Positions 23,893 to 33,401 are shown, numbered from the stretch's first letter. The stretch: DNA of 64,000 bases from Mangrovihabitans endophyticus (GCF_014646155.1 NZ_BMMX01000015.1:87697-151696); one strand, 5' to 3'. Notes: generated from the letters alone by a model not told the origin. Program-made: numbers and translations.

Positions 23893-24993
23893 ATGTCCGA
23901 CTTCAAGCCCGGGCTTGAAGGCGTCATCGCCTTCGAGACCGAGATCGCCGAACCCGACAAGGCCGGTGGTGCGCTGCGCTACCGAGGCGTGGACATCGAG
24001 GATTTGATCGGCCAGGTTTCCTTCGGGAACGTCTGGGCGCTGCTGGTGGACGGGCGCTTCGGCCCCGGTCTGCCACCGGCCGAGCCGTTCCCGGTCCCGG
24101 TGCACTCCGGCGACATCCGCGTCGACGTGCAGTCGGCGGTCGCCATGCTGGCGCCCTACTGGGGCCTGTCCCAGCTTCTCGACATCTCCGACGAGCAGGT
24201 GCGCAGCGACTTGGCGCGGGTGTCGGTGACCGCGCTGTCCTTCGTCGCCCAGGCGGCCCGTGGCCTCGGCCTGCCGGCCGTGCCGCAGAAGGATATCGAC
24301 AGGGCGCAGACCGTGGTCGAGCGTTTCATGAAGCGATGGCGCGGCGAACCCGATCCGCGGCACATCAAGGCGGTGGACGCCTACTTCATCTCCGCTGCCG
24401 AGCACGGGATGAACGCGTCCACGTTCACCAGCCGGATCGTGGCGTCCACCGGCGCCGACGCGGCGGCCTGCATCTCGTCCGGCATCGGCGCGCTGTCCGG
24501 GCCGCTGCACGGTGGCGCACCGTCGCGCGTGCTGCACATGATCGAAGGAGTCGAGCGCAGCGGCGACGCCGAGGCGTACGTGAAGGGGGTGCTGGACCGC
24601 GGCGAACGGCTGATGGGCTTCGGGCATCGGGTCTACCGTGCCGAGGATCCGCGCGCCCGGGTGCTCCGGCGCACCGCGAAGGAACTGGGCGCGCCGCGCT
24701 TCGAGGTGGCCGAGGCGCTGGAACGCGCCGCGCTGGCCGAGTTGCACGCCCGTAAGCCGGACCGGGTGCTGGCCACCAACGTGGAGTTCTGGTCCGCGGT
24801 GGTGCTCGACTTCGCCGAGGTGCCGGCGCACATGTTCACCTCCATGTTCACCTGCGCGCGGGTGGCCGGCTGGAGTGCGCACATCCTGGAGCAGAAGAAA
24901 TTGGGTCGCATCGTGCGGCCGTCGGCGCGTTATGTGGGACCTGCCCCACGCAAACCGCACGAGGTCGAGGGCTGGGAGCGGCTCGGCGCATAA
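23893..24993 (+). CDS. Citrate synthase 2 (CitA-type)
   Basis: 366 residues, ATG at 23893 preceded by AAAGGGG. Catalytic elements: His171 in HGMNAST, His206 in GPLHGGAPS and His245 in GFGHRVYRAEDPRA. The late active-site segment reads NVEFWSAVVLDF, with Glu where classical citrate synthases have Asp; I believe this is the usual state in actinobacterial citrate synthase 2, so it is not a lesion here. The enzyme condenses acetyl-CoA and oxaloacetate, or a 2-methylcitrate-type reaction in some members. It is followed 36 bases later by serC in the same direction, a common actinobacterial arrangement. Confidence 0.93.
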   Translation: MSDFKPGLEGVIAFETEIAEPDKAGGALRYRGVDIEDLIGQVSFGNVWALLVDGRFGPGLPPAEPFPVPVHSGDIRVDVQSAVAMLAPYWGLSQLLDISDEQVRSDLARVSVTALSFVAQAARGLGLPAVPQKDIDRAQTVVERFMKRWRGEPDPRHIKAVDAYFISAAEHGMNASTFTSRIVASTGADAAACISSGIGALSGPLHGGAPSRVLHMIEGVERSGDAEAYVKGVLDRGERLMGFGHRVYRAEDPRARVLRRTAKELGAPRFEVAEALERAALAELHARKPDRVLATNVEFWSAVVLDFAEVPAHMFTSMFTCARVAGWSAHILEQKKLGRIVRPSARYVGPAPRKPHEVEGWERLGA

Positions 24994-25029
24994 TGCCTCT
25001 CAGGCCCTGGCACCGATGGAAGGACACGC

Positions 25030-26151
25030 ATGGCTGACGGCATCCGCATCCCCGACGAGATCCGGCCCGTGGACGGACGATTCGGTTCCGGTCCGAGCAA
25101 GGTCCGCCCCGAGGGTGTCGATGCGTTGTCCGCCGTCTCCCGGACGTACATGGGCACCTCGCATCGGCAGCGCACGGTGAAGGACCAGGTCGCCCGGCTG
25201 CGCCGGAGCCTGGCCGAGTTCTTCGCCGTGCCCGACGGCTACGAGGTGGTGCTGTCCAACGGCGGCACCAGCGCCTTCTGGGACGCTGCCGCCTTCGGCC
25301 TGATCCGCGACAAGGCCCAGTTCGCCGAGTTCGGCGAGTTCGGCGCCAAATTCGCCAAGGCGGCAACCGACGCGCCGTTCCTGGCCGACCCGACGGTGCA
25401 TCGCGCGCCCGGCGGTCAGGCCGCCCACCTGCGCGCGGAGCCGGGCGTCGACGTCTACGCGAGCGTGCAGAACGAGACGTCCACCGGTGTTTCGGTGCCG
25501 GTCCGCCGGGTGGCCGGGGCGGACGAGGGCGCCCTGCTGCTCACCGACGCCACCTCCGGCGGCGGCAGCCTGGACGTCGACCTGCGCGAGACCGACGTCT
25601 ACTACCTCGCCCCGCAGAAGGCTCTCGGCTCGGACGGCGGCATCTGGCTGGCGCTCATGTCACCGGCCGCGATCGAGCGAGCCTTCGAGATCAAGGGCGG
25701 CGGGCGTTACATTCCGCAGTTCCTGGACCTGGTCACCGCCATCGAGCAGTCGCGGCTGGATCAGACGTACAACACGCCCGCGCTGGCCACGGTGTTCTTG
25801 GCGGCCGAGCAGTTGGAGTGGATGAACGCGCAGGGCGGCCTCGGGTGGGCCACCAAGCGATGCGCGGAGAGCGCGGCGGCGATCTACGGCTGGGCGGACC
25901 GCAGCGCGTACGCGACCCCGTTCGTGGTGGATCCGGGCCTGCGTTCGAACGCGGTGGCCACCATCGACTTCGCGGCCGGGGTGGACGCGGCGGCGGTCGC
26001 CAAGGTGCTGCGCGCCAACGGCATCGTGGACACCGAGCCGTACCGCAAGCTGGGCCGCAACCAGTTGCGGGTGGCGCTGTACCCCACGGTCGACCCCTCG
26101 GACGTGGAGGCGCTGACCGCCTGCATCGACTACGTGGTGCCACGCCTGTAA
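25030..26151 (+). CDS. serC: Phosphoserine aminotransferase
   Basis: 373 residues, ATG at 25030 with GGAAGGA upstream. The actinobacterial SerC form is recognisable by IPDEIRPVDGRFGSGPSKVR at the N-terminus, MGTSHRQ, the phosphate-contacting SNGGTSAFWD, and the PLP Schiff-base Lys197 in YYLAPQKALGSDGG. The ending KLGRNQLRVALYPTVDP..IDYVVPRL is complete. It makes 3-phosphoserine from 3-phosphohydroxypyruvate in serine biosynthesis. A purine-rich leader also precedes the next aminotransferase gene, 97 bases downstream; whether the two share a transcript is unclear. Confidence 0.95.
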   Translation: MADGIRIPDEIRPVDGRFGSGPSKVRPEGVDALSAVSRTYMGTSHRQRTVKDQVARLRRSLAEFFAVPDGYEVVLSNGGTSAFWDAAAFGLIRDKAQFAEFGEFGAKFAKAATDAPFLADPTVHRAPGGQAAHLRAEPGVDVYASVQNETSTGVSVPVRRVAGADEGALLLTDATSGGGSLDVDLRETDVYYLAPQKALGSDGGIWLALMSPAAIERAFEIKGGGRYIPQFLDLVTAIEQSRLDQTYNTPALATVFLAAEQLEWMNAQGGLGWATKRCAESAAAIYGWADRSAYATPFVVDPGLRSNAVATIDFAAGVDAAAVAKVLRANGIVDTEPYRKLGRNQLRVALYPTVDPSDVEALTACIDYVVPRL

Positions 26152-26248
26152 GGCCGGCACGCCCGGCGGGCCCGCGCCCCCCGGTGAACCGATGCGCCCG
26201 TGCGCCCGTACTGACGGTCGGCGATGACACGAACCGGAAGGGACGCGC

Positions 26249-27511
26249 ATGGCGGACATCCTGCACCGGGGGGCGCACAGCGCTTCCTATTTCGACCTGA
26301 CCCGATCCATGGGCCCGGACGCGGACATCGTCGACTTCTGCATCCCGTGCAACCCCTACTTCCCCACCCCGGCGATGTTCGAGGAGCTGTCCCGCAACCT
26401 GAAGGACATCCTGAAGTACTACCCGAGCGACGCCGCCACCATCACCGCGAAGCTGGCCAGCGTCCTCGGACTGCACCCGCAGACCGTGGCCATGGCCAAC
26501 GGCTCCACCGAGCTCATCACGTGGATCGATCACCTGCTCATCACCAGCAGCGTGGCGATCCCGATCCCGACCTTCGGGCGGTGGACCGACCAGCCGTTGG
26601 AGACCGGCAAGCGGGTGGACATGTTCCCCCTGCAGGAACGCGACGGCTTCCGACTGGACCTGGACGAATACGTGCGGTTCATCCGGGACCGCGGATCGCG
26701 GGTGGCGGTGGTGTGCAACGTCAACAACCCGGACGGCGGCTACCTGGCCCGCCGGGACGTGATCCGGTTCATGGACGACCTGAGCGACCTGGATCTCGTG
26801 GTGATCGACGAGTCTTTCATCGACTTCTCGGACGCCGAGCCGTACCCCTCGGTCGGCCCGGACGCGGTGATCCGGCCGAACGCGGTGGTGCTCAAGAGCC
26901 TGGGCAAGAACTTCGGGCTGCACGGCATCCGGTTCGGTTATCTGCTGGCCAATCCGGCCATCGCCGGCCGCATCGCCAAGGCGCTGCCGAAGTGGAACCT
27001 GAACTCGCTGGCCGAGAAGGTCGTCTACATGATCTCCGAGCACGCCGGCGAGTACGCGGAGAGTCTGCGCCTGCTCAGCCGGGACCGCCGGGACATGGCC
27101 GACGAGTTGTCCCGTGTGCCGGGCCTGACGGTGTTCCCGTCGCAGGGCAACTTTCTGCTGGTCAAGCTCCCGCCAGGCTGGTCCGGCGTGGCGTTGCGCG
27201 ACTTCCTGGTCGCCACGCACGGCGTCTATACCCGCGAATGCGGCAACAAGCTGGGCATGACCAGCCAGTTCATGCGCATGGTGGTGCGCCCGGCGGCGGA
27301 CGTGGACCGGCTGATCGACGGCATGCGCGACTATGCGGCGCGGCTGCGCGGACCGGGCGTCTATGAGCAGCAGGCCTACGAACCGGCCGAGCTGACCGCG
27401 GACGCCGGATACGACCGTCGATGGACCATCGACGATAATCCGGACAATCTGGTGCGTTATTCGTCGCAGCGCACCACCGAGTACACCGGCCGCCGGGCCC
27501 TGGTGCGCTGA
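26249..27511 (+). CDS. PLP-dependent class I/II aminotransferase (HisC/CobD-like) with C-terminal extension
   Basis: 420 residues, ATG at 26249 with GGAAGGGA upstream. The fold-type I core is complete: DFCIPCNPYFPTP near the start, NGSTELITWIDHLL, the PLP-ring NVNNPDGGYL, VVIDESFIDF, and the PLP Lys in LKSLGKNFGLHGIRFGY. It resembles histidinol-phosphate aminotransferases and CobD-type decarboxylases, but no his or cob genes are nearby. About 60 residues after the usual end (from about 362, GVYEQQAYEPAELT onward) form a charged extension not seen in standard HisC. Substrate unassigned. Confidence 0.88.
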   Translation: MADILHRGAHSASYFDLTRSMGPDADIVDFCIPCNPYFPTPAMFEELSRNLKDILKYYPSDAATITAKLASVLGLHPQTVAMANGSTELITWIDHLLITSSVAIPIPTFGRWTDQPLETGKRVDMFPLQERDGFRLDLDEYVRFIRDRGSRVAVVCNVNNPDGGYLARRDVIRFMDDLSDLDLVVIDESFIDFSDAEPYPSVGPDAVIRPNAVVLKSLGKNFGLHGIRFGYLLANPAIAGRIAKALPKWNLNSLAEKVVYMISEHAGEYAESLRLLSRDRRDMADELSRVPGLTVFPSQGNFLLVKLPPGWSGVALRDFLVATHGVYTRECGNKLGMTSQFMRMVVRPAADVDRLIDGMRDYAARLRGPGVYEQQAYEPAELTADAGYDRRWTIDDNPDNLVRYSSQRTTEYTGRRALVR

Positions 27512-27669
27512 CCCTCACGGAGACCAGAAGATCATCACCGCAGCTCAATGGAGTTCGACGGCGTGGCATACCCCCATCGAGTGACCGGGGCGCGTACCGT
27601 GTTCCGAAACGCGCCCGGGTAGCGAACTCTCGGGAGCACAGGCCAGATAGACACCTACGGAGGCAACGC

Positions 27670-28752
27670 ATGCGGCCGGTACGCTTCGTCGCCCTCTCCG
27701 AGGACGGTCAGGCCATGGTGCTCGCCGATGAGGTCGGACGGCTTCTGGCCCTCCCGATCGACGATCGCGTCAACGGGGCGTTGCACCACGACGGCCACGC
27801 GCCGTCCGGCTCGGCCACGAGCGTCGCGGTCGCCGCGCCCGGCGACACCATGGCGTCGCTGTCCCCACGCGACATCCAAGCCCGGATCCGGTCCGGGGAG
27901 ACCGCCGAGGACGTGGCCCGAGTGGCCGGCGTCCCGGTCGACCGGGTGCTGCGCTATGCGGGACCGGTGCTCCAGGAGCGGGCCATGCTCGCGCAGCACG
28001 CCCGGCGCACCAGACTGAAGACCTCCGACTCCGGCGCGCCGCTGGCCGAGGTGGTGGACAGCCGCCTCGCCCAGCACGGCATCGACGCCGAGAAGATCTC
28101 CTGGGACGCCTATCGCCGCGACGACGGGACCTGGCGCATCGTCGCCACCTGGCCCTCCGGCAAGGCCACCGCCCAGGCGATGTGGGACCTGGACAAGGGA
28201 CGCCAGGTCGTGTCGCCGCATGACGACATGGCGCAATACCTGTGCGCCGAGCGTCCCACGCAGATTCTCGGCCAGGAGCCCGCGCCGGATCGCAGCGGCC
28301 ACGGCCTGCCCGGCCCGGTGCGCGGCAACGAGCCGACGCGCGGAGGGCATGGCCTGCCCGCCGCCGCGAAGCAGGAGGGGCCGCGCCCGTCCCGCGAGCG
28401 GGACCCGATCCGCGCCGGCCGGGATGCCCTCCTCGCCGGCCTGGACCGCCCGCTGGGTGGCCAGGGTGGCCGCGGCCTGGAACCGGCAGCGTCGGACCGT
28501 CGGCCGGTGGCCGGAGGTGCTGCCGGCATGCTCGGCGGCGCCGGATCCGCCTTCGACGACGACGCCGACCAGCCCAAGGAGGTCCCGGCGGTGCCGTCGC
28601 TCGCGGTGCTGCGGCCACGCCGCGCCGCGGGGCAGACCCCGCAGGGCGAGCAGCAGGACAGTGCCGCCTCCGAGGCCAAGCCGCGCAAGCGCCTTCCGAG
28701 CTGGGATGACGTCCTGTTCGGCGGCGGTCCGGCGGCACGCGAGTCGTCCTGA
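27670..28752 (+). CDS. sepH: SepH cell-division regulator (DUF3071)
   Basis: 360 residues, ATG at 27670 with CGGAGG upstream. The conserved N-terminal domain is complete: MRPVRFVALSEDGQAMVLAD, the helix-turn-helix-like SPRDIQARIRSGETAEDVAR and VPVDRVLRYAGPVLQERAML, and WRIVATWPSGKATAQAMWDL. The rest (about 190-360) is Pro/Arg/Gly-rich and disordered, ending with KPRKRLPSWDDVLFGG, a short conserved C-terminal motif. By established knowledge SepH binds FtsZ and promotes Z-ring assembly in actinobacteria. It stands alone with a 158-base leader and converges on thpR 15 bases away. Confidence 0.94.
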   Translation: MRPVRFVALSEDGQAMVLADEVGRLLALPIDDRVNGALHHDGHAPSGSATSVAVAAPGDTMASLSPRDIQARIRSGETAEDVARVAGVPVDRVLRYAGPVLQERAMLAQHARRTRLKTSDSGAPLAEVVDSRLAQHGIDAEKISWDAYRRDDGTWRIVATWPSGKATAQAMWDLDKGRQVVSPHDDMAQYLCAERPTQILGQEPAPDRSGHGLPGPVRGNEPTRGGHGLPAAAKQEGPRPSRERDPIRAGRDALLAGLDRPLGGQGGRGLEPAASDRRPVAGGAAGMLGGAGSAFDDDADQPKEVPAVPSLAVLRPRRAAGQTPQGEQQDSAASEAKPRKRLPSWDDVLFGGGPAARESS

Positions 28753-28767
28753 CGGAACCCGCCCTGG

Positions 28768-29253
28768 TCAGCCCGCGAACGGAAACGTCCGCAGCGGGCG
28801 GTAACCGCTGCGGCTCAGCACCAGGGTGAACCCGTCGGCTCGCCACCGCGGCCCCGCATAGTCACGCAGCGCTTCGGCGGCCACCGCACCCCGCGCGTAC
28901 GAGATCGTGACGTGCGGGGTGAATGGACGCTTGTCACCCGCAAGGCCCAACGCCGCCCGGACATCGCCGTGCAGGGCACGCAGGCCGTCCAGATCGCCGT
29001 GCAGACCGGCCCACTGCACCGTGCGCCGAAAGTCCCCACCGCCGGCGACGCGCAGGCCGATCGGGTCCCGCGACGGCACGGTGTCGAGCGCCGACTCGAC
29101 ACCCGCGAGCCGATCGTCCGGAACCTCACCGAGGAAGGTCATGGTGACGTGCCACCGGTCGGCCGGCACCAGGGCGGCGGGCACGTGCGCGAGCCGTCGG
29201 CCCAGGTCGTCCCGGACGTCGGAGGGGAGGAACAGAGCCACGAACAGGCGCAC
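28768..29253 (-). CDS. thpR: RNA 2',3'-cyclic phosphodiesterase (2'-5' RNA ligase family)
   Basis: 161 residues from the GTG at 29253, where the family N-terminus begins (VRLFVALFLPSDVRDDL); longer frames upstream lack homology. The two catalytic HxTx motifs are present: HVTMTFLG and HVTISYARG. The 2H fold hydrolyses 2',3'-cyclic phosphates at RNA ends and can ligate in reverse. A TAGCCT sequence 8 bases before the GTG suggests a leaderless transcript. It converges with sepH, and the next gene upstream on the same strand ends 11 bases before it. Confidence 0.93.
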   Translation of the reverse strand: MRLFVALFLPSDVRDDLGRRLAHVPAALVPADRWHVTMTFLGEVPDDRLAGVESALDTVPSRDPIGLRVAGGGDFRRTVQWAGLHGDLDGLRALHGDVRAALGLAGDKRPFTPHVTISYARGAVAAEALRDYAGPRWRADGFTLVLSRSGYRPLRTFPFAG

Positions 29254-29264
29254 GCCGACAAAGG

Positions 29265-29753
29265 CTACGGCCAGGGTGTCTCCCGGCGCACGTCCAGGCC
29301 CGCGGACTCCAGCTTCCCTTCGATTCGGATCCGCTCGATGGCACGGTCCATGCCGACGAGGTCGTCCAGATGCTCGGCGATGCCCAGGCAGTGGCACGCC
29401 AACTGGAGGCGATGGTCGTACGCCCGAAGAACGGCGGCGAGCCACCGCTCGGAGCCGCAGGCCGTGCCGGAACAGCGCTGCCGATCCAGGCGGCGCAGGC
29501 CGACTGAGAGCCGACCTAAGTCCGGCACCGTCTCACCGCTCCCGGCGGCGACCGGCACGGCCGGCGCACGGGCGGGATCCCACATCAACTCGAGGTCACG
29601 CAGAGCAGCGGCGTGCGGATGCAGTTGGTGGCGCAGGGCAAGCGTGGTGGCACGGGCATGCTTGCGCCGGTCGTGGGCCGATTTCGCGGCGACCACCGCG
29701 CACGGCGCGCCCGCCAGCGCCGCCGCGAGCACAGCGATGTGCAAGATGGCCAT
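29265..29753 (-). CDS. Hypothetical protein with N-terminal hydrophobic segment
   Basis: 162 residues. The first 24 residues are hydrophobic (MAILHIAVLAAALAGAPCAVVA), either a membrane anchor or an uncleaved signal, followed by a charged helical region rich in Arg, His and Leu. Four Cys residues are present, two in RQRCSGTACGS. I do not recognise the family. Codon use fits a real gene (strong third-position GC in this frame), and it lies 11 bases upstream of thpR on the same strand. Confidence 0.65.
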   Translation of the reverse strand: MAILHIAVLAAALAGAPCAVVAAKSAHDRRKHARATTLALRHQLHPHAAALRDLELMWDPARAPAVPVAAGSGETVPDLGRLSVGLRRLDRQRCSGTACGSERWLAAVLRAYDHRLQLACHCLGIAEHLDDLVGMDRAIERIRIEGKLESAGLDVRRETPWP

Positions 29754-29848
29754 TCGCTGACGCTAAGCCCTCGTTCAAACGAAGACCATGCCTTTCGGCC
29801 TATCCGACAGTGCCATCTCACGCCCCGCATCGGTGGGTACAGGGACGG

Positions 29849-31198
29849 TTACGCCGCGCGACCGACGCGACCGGATGCGTCCGGATTCGCCCCCCGTTCC
29901 GGCTCTTCCAGGTGCACCTCCCGCGCCGCCAGCCCGGCCAGACCGAAGCGCGGACGCGGCCGCAGCGTCACCGTCAGTCGGTCGCCGGCGCTACGCAACT
30001 GCCAGACCAAGGCCGCCACACCGCCGACCAGACAGACCGCGCCGGCAGCCCAGAGGCTGGACGGCACCCCGAACCGCTCACCCCACCAGCCGGCCAGCGA
30101 CGCGCCCAGCGGCGTGGTGCCCAGGAAGACGAGCACATAGAGGGCCATCACCCGTCCGCGGTACGCGGTCTCCACGCCCATCTGCACCCGCTGGTTCGCC
30201 GCCTGCGCCAGGTAGATGGAGAAGAACCCGGTGGGCACCAGCAGCGCCATGGCCACCACGAAGGTGGGCGCGAACCCCACTGCCACCTCCAGGACGCCGA
30301 ACGCGATGGCCGAGACGACCACCACGTACGGGGAAGGCCGATCCCGCCGTCCGCTGCCCGCCAGCGCGCCGGCCAGCGCACCGACCGCGAGGGAGGTGGT
30401 CAGCAGTCCGAACGTGGAGGGACCGGCCCCAAAGTTGATCTTCGCGAGGGCGGCGAGGGTGACCGGGAAGTTGAACCCGATCATGCCGACCACCGCCATC
30501 AGCAGGATCGGCAGCAACAGGTCGGTCCGCTTGCCGACATATCGCAGGCCGTCGGCGATGCGGGTGTCCGCAGCACCCGGCCGGGCAGCGGACCGGCGCA
30601 GCTCGTCCGTGCGCATCGCCAGATAGGTCACGACCGGCGCGACGGACAGGGCGGTGGCGATCAGGAAGACCGGCCCGGTGTCGAACAGCGCCAGCGCCAC
30701 CCCGGCCGCCGCCGGGCCGCCGATCCGGGCGGTGTTGAACGTCGCCGCGGACAGCGCCAGCGCGTTGGGCAGCAGCGACATCTCGACCAGCTCGGACACG
30801 AACGCCTGGCGCACCGGAGTCTCGATGGCGTTCGCGATGCCCAGCAGCCCGGCGAACAGGAAGACGTGCCACAACTGCGCCACGCCGGCGGCCACCAGCA
30901 GCGCGAAGAGGATCGACGTGGCGGCGAACGCAGCATTGGCAACCATCAGCAGCTTGCGCTTGTCATACCGATCGGCCAGCTTGCCACCGAGAAGCGTGAG
31001 CAGCAGCATCGGCAGGAACTGCAGCGAGGTCACGATGCCGAGCGCACCGGGCGAGTTGCCGGACAGGTCGAGCACCAGCCAGTCCTGCGCGGTGAACATC
31101 ATCCAGACGCCGAGCAGCTTCACCAGTTGGCCGACCGCGAACAGCCGGTAGTTGCGGATCCGAAAGGATCGGAAGGTCGTGCTCAGCACTGCCCGCAC
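29849..31198 (-). CDS. Major facilitator superfamily transporter
   Basis: 449 residues with 12 predicted membrane helices. The A-motif appears as GGKLADRYDKRKLL, with a FRIRNYRLFAVGQLVKLLG N-terminus typical of MFS_3 multidrug or siderophore exporters. The C-terminal 40 residues are charged and cytoplasmic. It lies 75 bases downstream of a MarR gene on the same strand, so a MarR-regulated efflux operon is likely. The substrate is unknown. Confidence 0.9.
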   Translation of the reverse strand: MRAVLSTTFRSFRIRNYRLFAVGQLVKLLGVWMMFTAQDWLVLDLSGNSPGALGIVTSLQFLPMLLLTLLGGKLADRYDKRKLLMVANAAFAATSILFALLVAAGVAQLWHVFLFAGLLGIANAIETPVRQAFVSELVEMSLLPNALALSAATFNTARIGGPAAAGVALALFDTGPVFLIATALSVAPVVTYLAMRTDELRRSAARPGAADTRIADGLRYVGKRTDLLLPILLMAVVGMIGFNFPVTLAALAKINFGAGPSTFGLLTTSLAVGALAGALAGSGRRDRPSPYVVVVSAIAFGVLEVAVGFAPTFVVAMALLVPTGFFSIYLAQAANQRVQMGVETAYRGRVMALYVLVFLGTTPLGASLAGWWGERFGVPSSLWAAGAVCLVGGVAALVWQLRSAGDRLTVTLRPRPRFGLAGLAAREVHLEEPERGANPDASGRVGRAA

Positions 31199-31273
31199 TC
31201 GGGTTGGCCCCCTTGAGTCGTACGCGTCATCGTCGCGTGACGGAACGACTCCCGCCGAGCGGCGGCCCCCGCT

Positions 31274-31720
31274 CTAGGCTCGCGCGACCTGCTGCAGGAT
31301 CTCCGCCGCCCGCGCCAACGTGCTGCGTTCGTCCGGGCTGAGGTTCGCCAACTGCTGCGCCAACCACTCGTTGCGCGCCCGCTCGAACTGGGCGTACACC
31401 GTCCGCCCCTGCTCGGTCGGCGCCAGGATGACCTGACGCCGATCGGTGGGATGCGGAGTGCGGGCGACGAGGCCACGGTCCTCCAGCTTGCCGACGATCT
31501 TGGTCATCGTCGGCGGTTGCACCCGTTCCACATCGGCCAGCTCACGCGGAGTCAGCGCCCCTGCCAACTGCAGGCTGGTCAGGGCGGACAACTGACTGAA
31601 GGTGAGATCGCCGACCGGGCGGGCCTGGCGGACGCGCCGGTTGAGCCGGGTGATGGCATCACGCAACGTCCGGGCCAGCACCTCGGCCGTCTCGCGCTCC
31701 GCCGTCACCGACTGCTCCAT
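31274..31720 (-). CDS. MarR family transcriptional regulator
   Basis: 148 residues from the ATG at 31720, the usual MarR length; a longer frame upstream would run through the operator. The winged helix is clear: LTPRELADVERVQPPTMTKIVGKLEDRGLVARTPHPTDRRQVIL contains the recognition helix and the DxR wing. The Arg-rich wing and helical dimerisation ends are intact. It would repress itself and the downstream MFS pump until a small ligand binds. A symmetric site just upstream (31729-31741) is the likely operator. Confidence 0.92.
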   Translation of the reverse strand: MEQSVTAERETAEVLARTLRDAITRLNRRVRQARPVGDLTFSQLSALTSLQLAGALTPRELADVERVQPPTMTKIVGKLEDRGLVARTPHPTDRRQVILAPTEQGRTVYAQFERARNEWLAQQLANLSPDERSTLARAAEILQQVARA

Positions 31721-31728
31721 CACAGTAG

Positions 31729-31741
31729 TTAGCTTAGCTAA
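31729..31741. promoter_or_regulatory. Candidate MarR operator
   Basis: TTAGC-TTA-GCTAA, a perfect 5-base inverted repeat with a 3-base centre, 9 bases upstream of the MarR start. AT-rich symmetric sites of this size and position are typical MarR operators, and it stands out from the GC-rich surroundings. Confidence 0.6.
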
Positions 31742-31805
31742 TGATCCGCCGTCGCGGCACATGACAGCCGTATGACAGCCATCACCACACCCGGCGCGCC
31801 GGGGC

Positions 31806-33284
31806 TCACAGCAGCACGCTCTCCAGCGGGCCACGCAGGAAGTACAGCACGAACAGCACGGCCACGCCGTACATCAGCGGATGCACCTGCTTCGGCTTGC
31901 CAACCGCGAGCTTGATCAATACGTACGCGATGACGCCCGCACCGATCCCGTTGGAGATCGAGTAGGTGAACGGCATCAGCGTGATGGTGAGGAAGGCCGG
32001 TACGGCGATCTCAAGGTCGGTCCAGTCGATCTGCCGGACGGCCGTCATCATCAGGAACCCGACCACCACCAGGGCCGTCGACGCCGCCTCGAACGGCACC
32101 ACGGTGACCAGCGGCGCGAGGAACATGGCCAGCAGGAAGAGCACGCCGGTGACCAGGTTGGCCACACCCGTACGAGCGCCCTCGGCGACACCGGAGGCAC
32201 TTTCGATGTAGGACGTGTTGCTGGAGACGCTGGCGGCGCCGCCAGCCGCCGCGGCCACCGAGTCGACCAGCAGGATCTCGCGGGTACGCGGCGGCATCCC
32301 CTCGGCGTCCAGCAGGCCGCCCTCCTGCCCGACCGCGACCATGGTGCCCATGGTGTCGAAGAAGTCCGTGATCAGCAGCGTGAAGACGAACATCAGCACC
32401 ACCAGCCAGCCGGCCCGGCTCCACGAATCGAGGATGTTGAACTTGCCGAGCAGCGAGAGGTCCGGCGTGCCGACGATCTGGTCCGGCAGCGCGGGCACGT
32501 TCAGCGACCAGCCCTGCGGGTTCGGCTTGCCGTCGACCACCGACGGACCGATGTGACCGATCGCCTCGACGATGATCGCGAACACCGTGGTGGCCAGGAT
32601 GCCGATCAGGATCGCGCCGCGGACGCGCCGCACGAACAGCACGATGGTCAGCAGCAGACCGAGCACGAACACCAGTGCGGGCCAACTGTTCAGCGCACCG
32701 CCGATGCCGAGCTCGACGGGCACCGTGGTGCCCGAGGCATCCGGGATCCGGCGCACGAATCCGGCATCGACCAGCCCGATGATCATGAGGAACAGACCGA
32801 TGCCAACGCCGATCGCCGTCTTCAACTGCGTCGGCACGGCATGGAACACCGCCGACCGCAGCCCGGTGAGCACCAGAACCGCGATCACCACACCCTCGAT
32901 CACCACCAGGCCCATCGCGTCCGCCCAGGTCATCTCCGGCGCGATCTCGTACGCGACCAGGGCGTTCACCCCCAGACCAGCGGCCAGCGCGAGCGGGAAG
33001 CGGGCGACCACGCCCATCAGCAGGGTCATCAGCCCGGCGATGAACGCGGTCCCCGCAGCGAGCGCAGCGATCGGCAACGTGCCACCCACCGCGTCCACGC
33101 CCGCGGCGAGGATCAGCGGGTTGAGCACCACGATGTAGGCCATCGTGAAGAATGTGGCGAAACCACCGCGAATCTCCCGGCTCATCGTTGATCCGCGAGC
33201 GGAGATTTCGAAATATCGGTCGAAACCGTTCCTGGGCGCGCCGGGCGAGGAGGCGACGGACGCGTCGGCAGGGGCTGTGGACAT
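31806..33284 (-). CDS. NCS2/AzgA-type hypoxanthine/guanine permease
   Basis: 492 residues from the ATG at 33284, preceded by GGAAGG; the longer frame upstream has no homology. It shows 12 or more membrane segments and the AzgA/PbuG family landmarks FDRYFEISARGSTMSREIRGG, FFTMAYIVVLNPLIL, LAAGLGVNALVAY, DFFDTMGTMVAVG and SSNTSYIESASGVAEGARTG. It should import purine bases (hypoxanthine, guanine, adenine) with protons. No purine riboswitch is seen in the 130 bases upstream, and no purine genes are adjacent. Confidence 0.93.
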   Translation of the reverse strand: MSTAPADASVASSPGAPRNGFDRYFEISARGSTMSREIRGGFATFFTMAYIVVLNPLILAAGVDAVGGTLPIAALAAGTAFIAGLMTLLMGVVARFPLALAAGLGVNALVAYEIAPEMTWADAMGLVVIEGVVIAVLVLTGLRSAVFHAVPTQLKTAIGVGIGLFLMIIGLVDAGFVRRIPDASGTTVPVELGIGGALNSWPALVFVLGLLLTIVLFVRRVRGAILIGILATTVFAIIVEAIGHIGPSVVDGKPNPQGWSLNVPALPDQIVGTPDLSLLGKFNILDSWSRAGWLVVLMFVFTLLITDFFDTMGTMVAVGQEGGLLDAEGMPPRTREILLVDSVAAAAGGAASVSSNTSYIESASGVAEGARTGVANLVTGVLFLLAMFLAPLVTVVPFEAASTALVVVGFLMMTAVRQIDWTDLEIAVPAFLTITLMPFTYSISNGIGAGVIAYVLIKLAVGKPKQVHPLMYGVAVLFVLYFLRGPLESVLL

Positions 33285-33401
33285 GCGCGGCCTTCCGTTC
33301 ACTGCAAAGTCGGTCCGGAGATCGTCGCAGACGGCTGAGCTGCACAAAAGATCGATTCTGTTACATCCGTCGCGGGCGCGCGGCGTGCACCGCGGCAGAC
33401 G

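Noticed and set aside
24781..24820. Apparent loss of the catalytic Asp in citrate synthase (NVEFWSA)
   Set aside because: I recall Glu at this position in actinobacterial citrate synthase 2 proteins, so it is treated as a family trait, not a defect.
28907..31216. 769-codon open frame running across thpR, a hypothetical gene and the MFS gene on the opposite strand
   Set aside because: Crosses several gene boundaries and has Arg/Gln/His-rich shadow composition with no domain.
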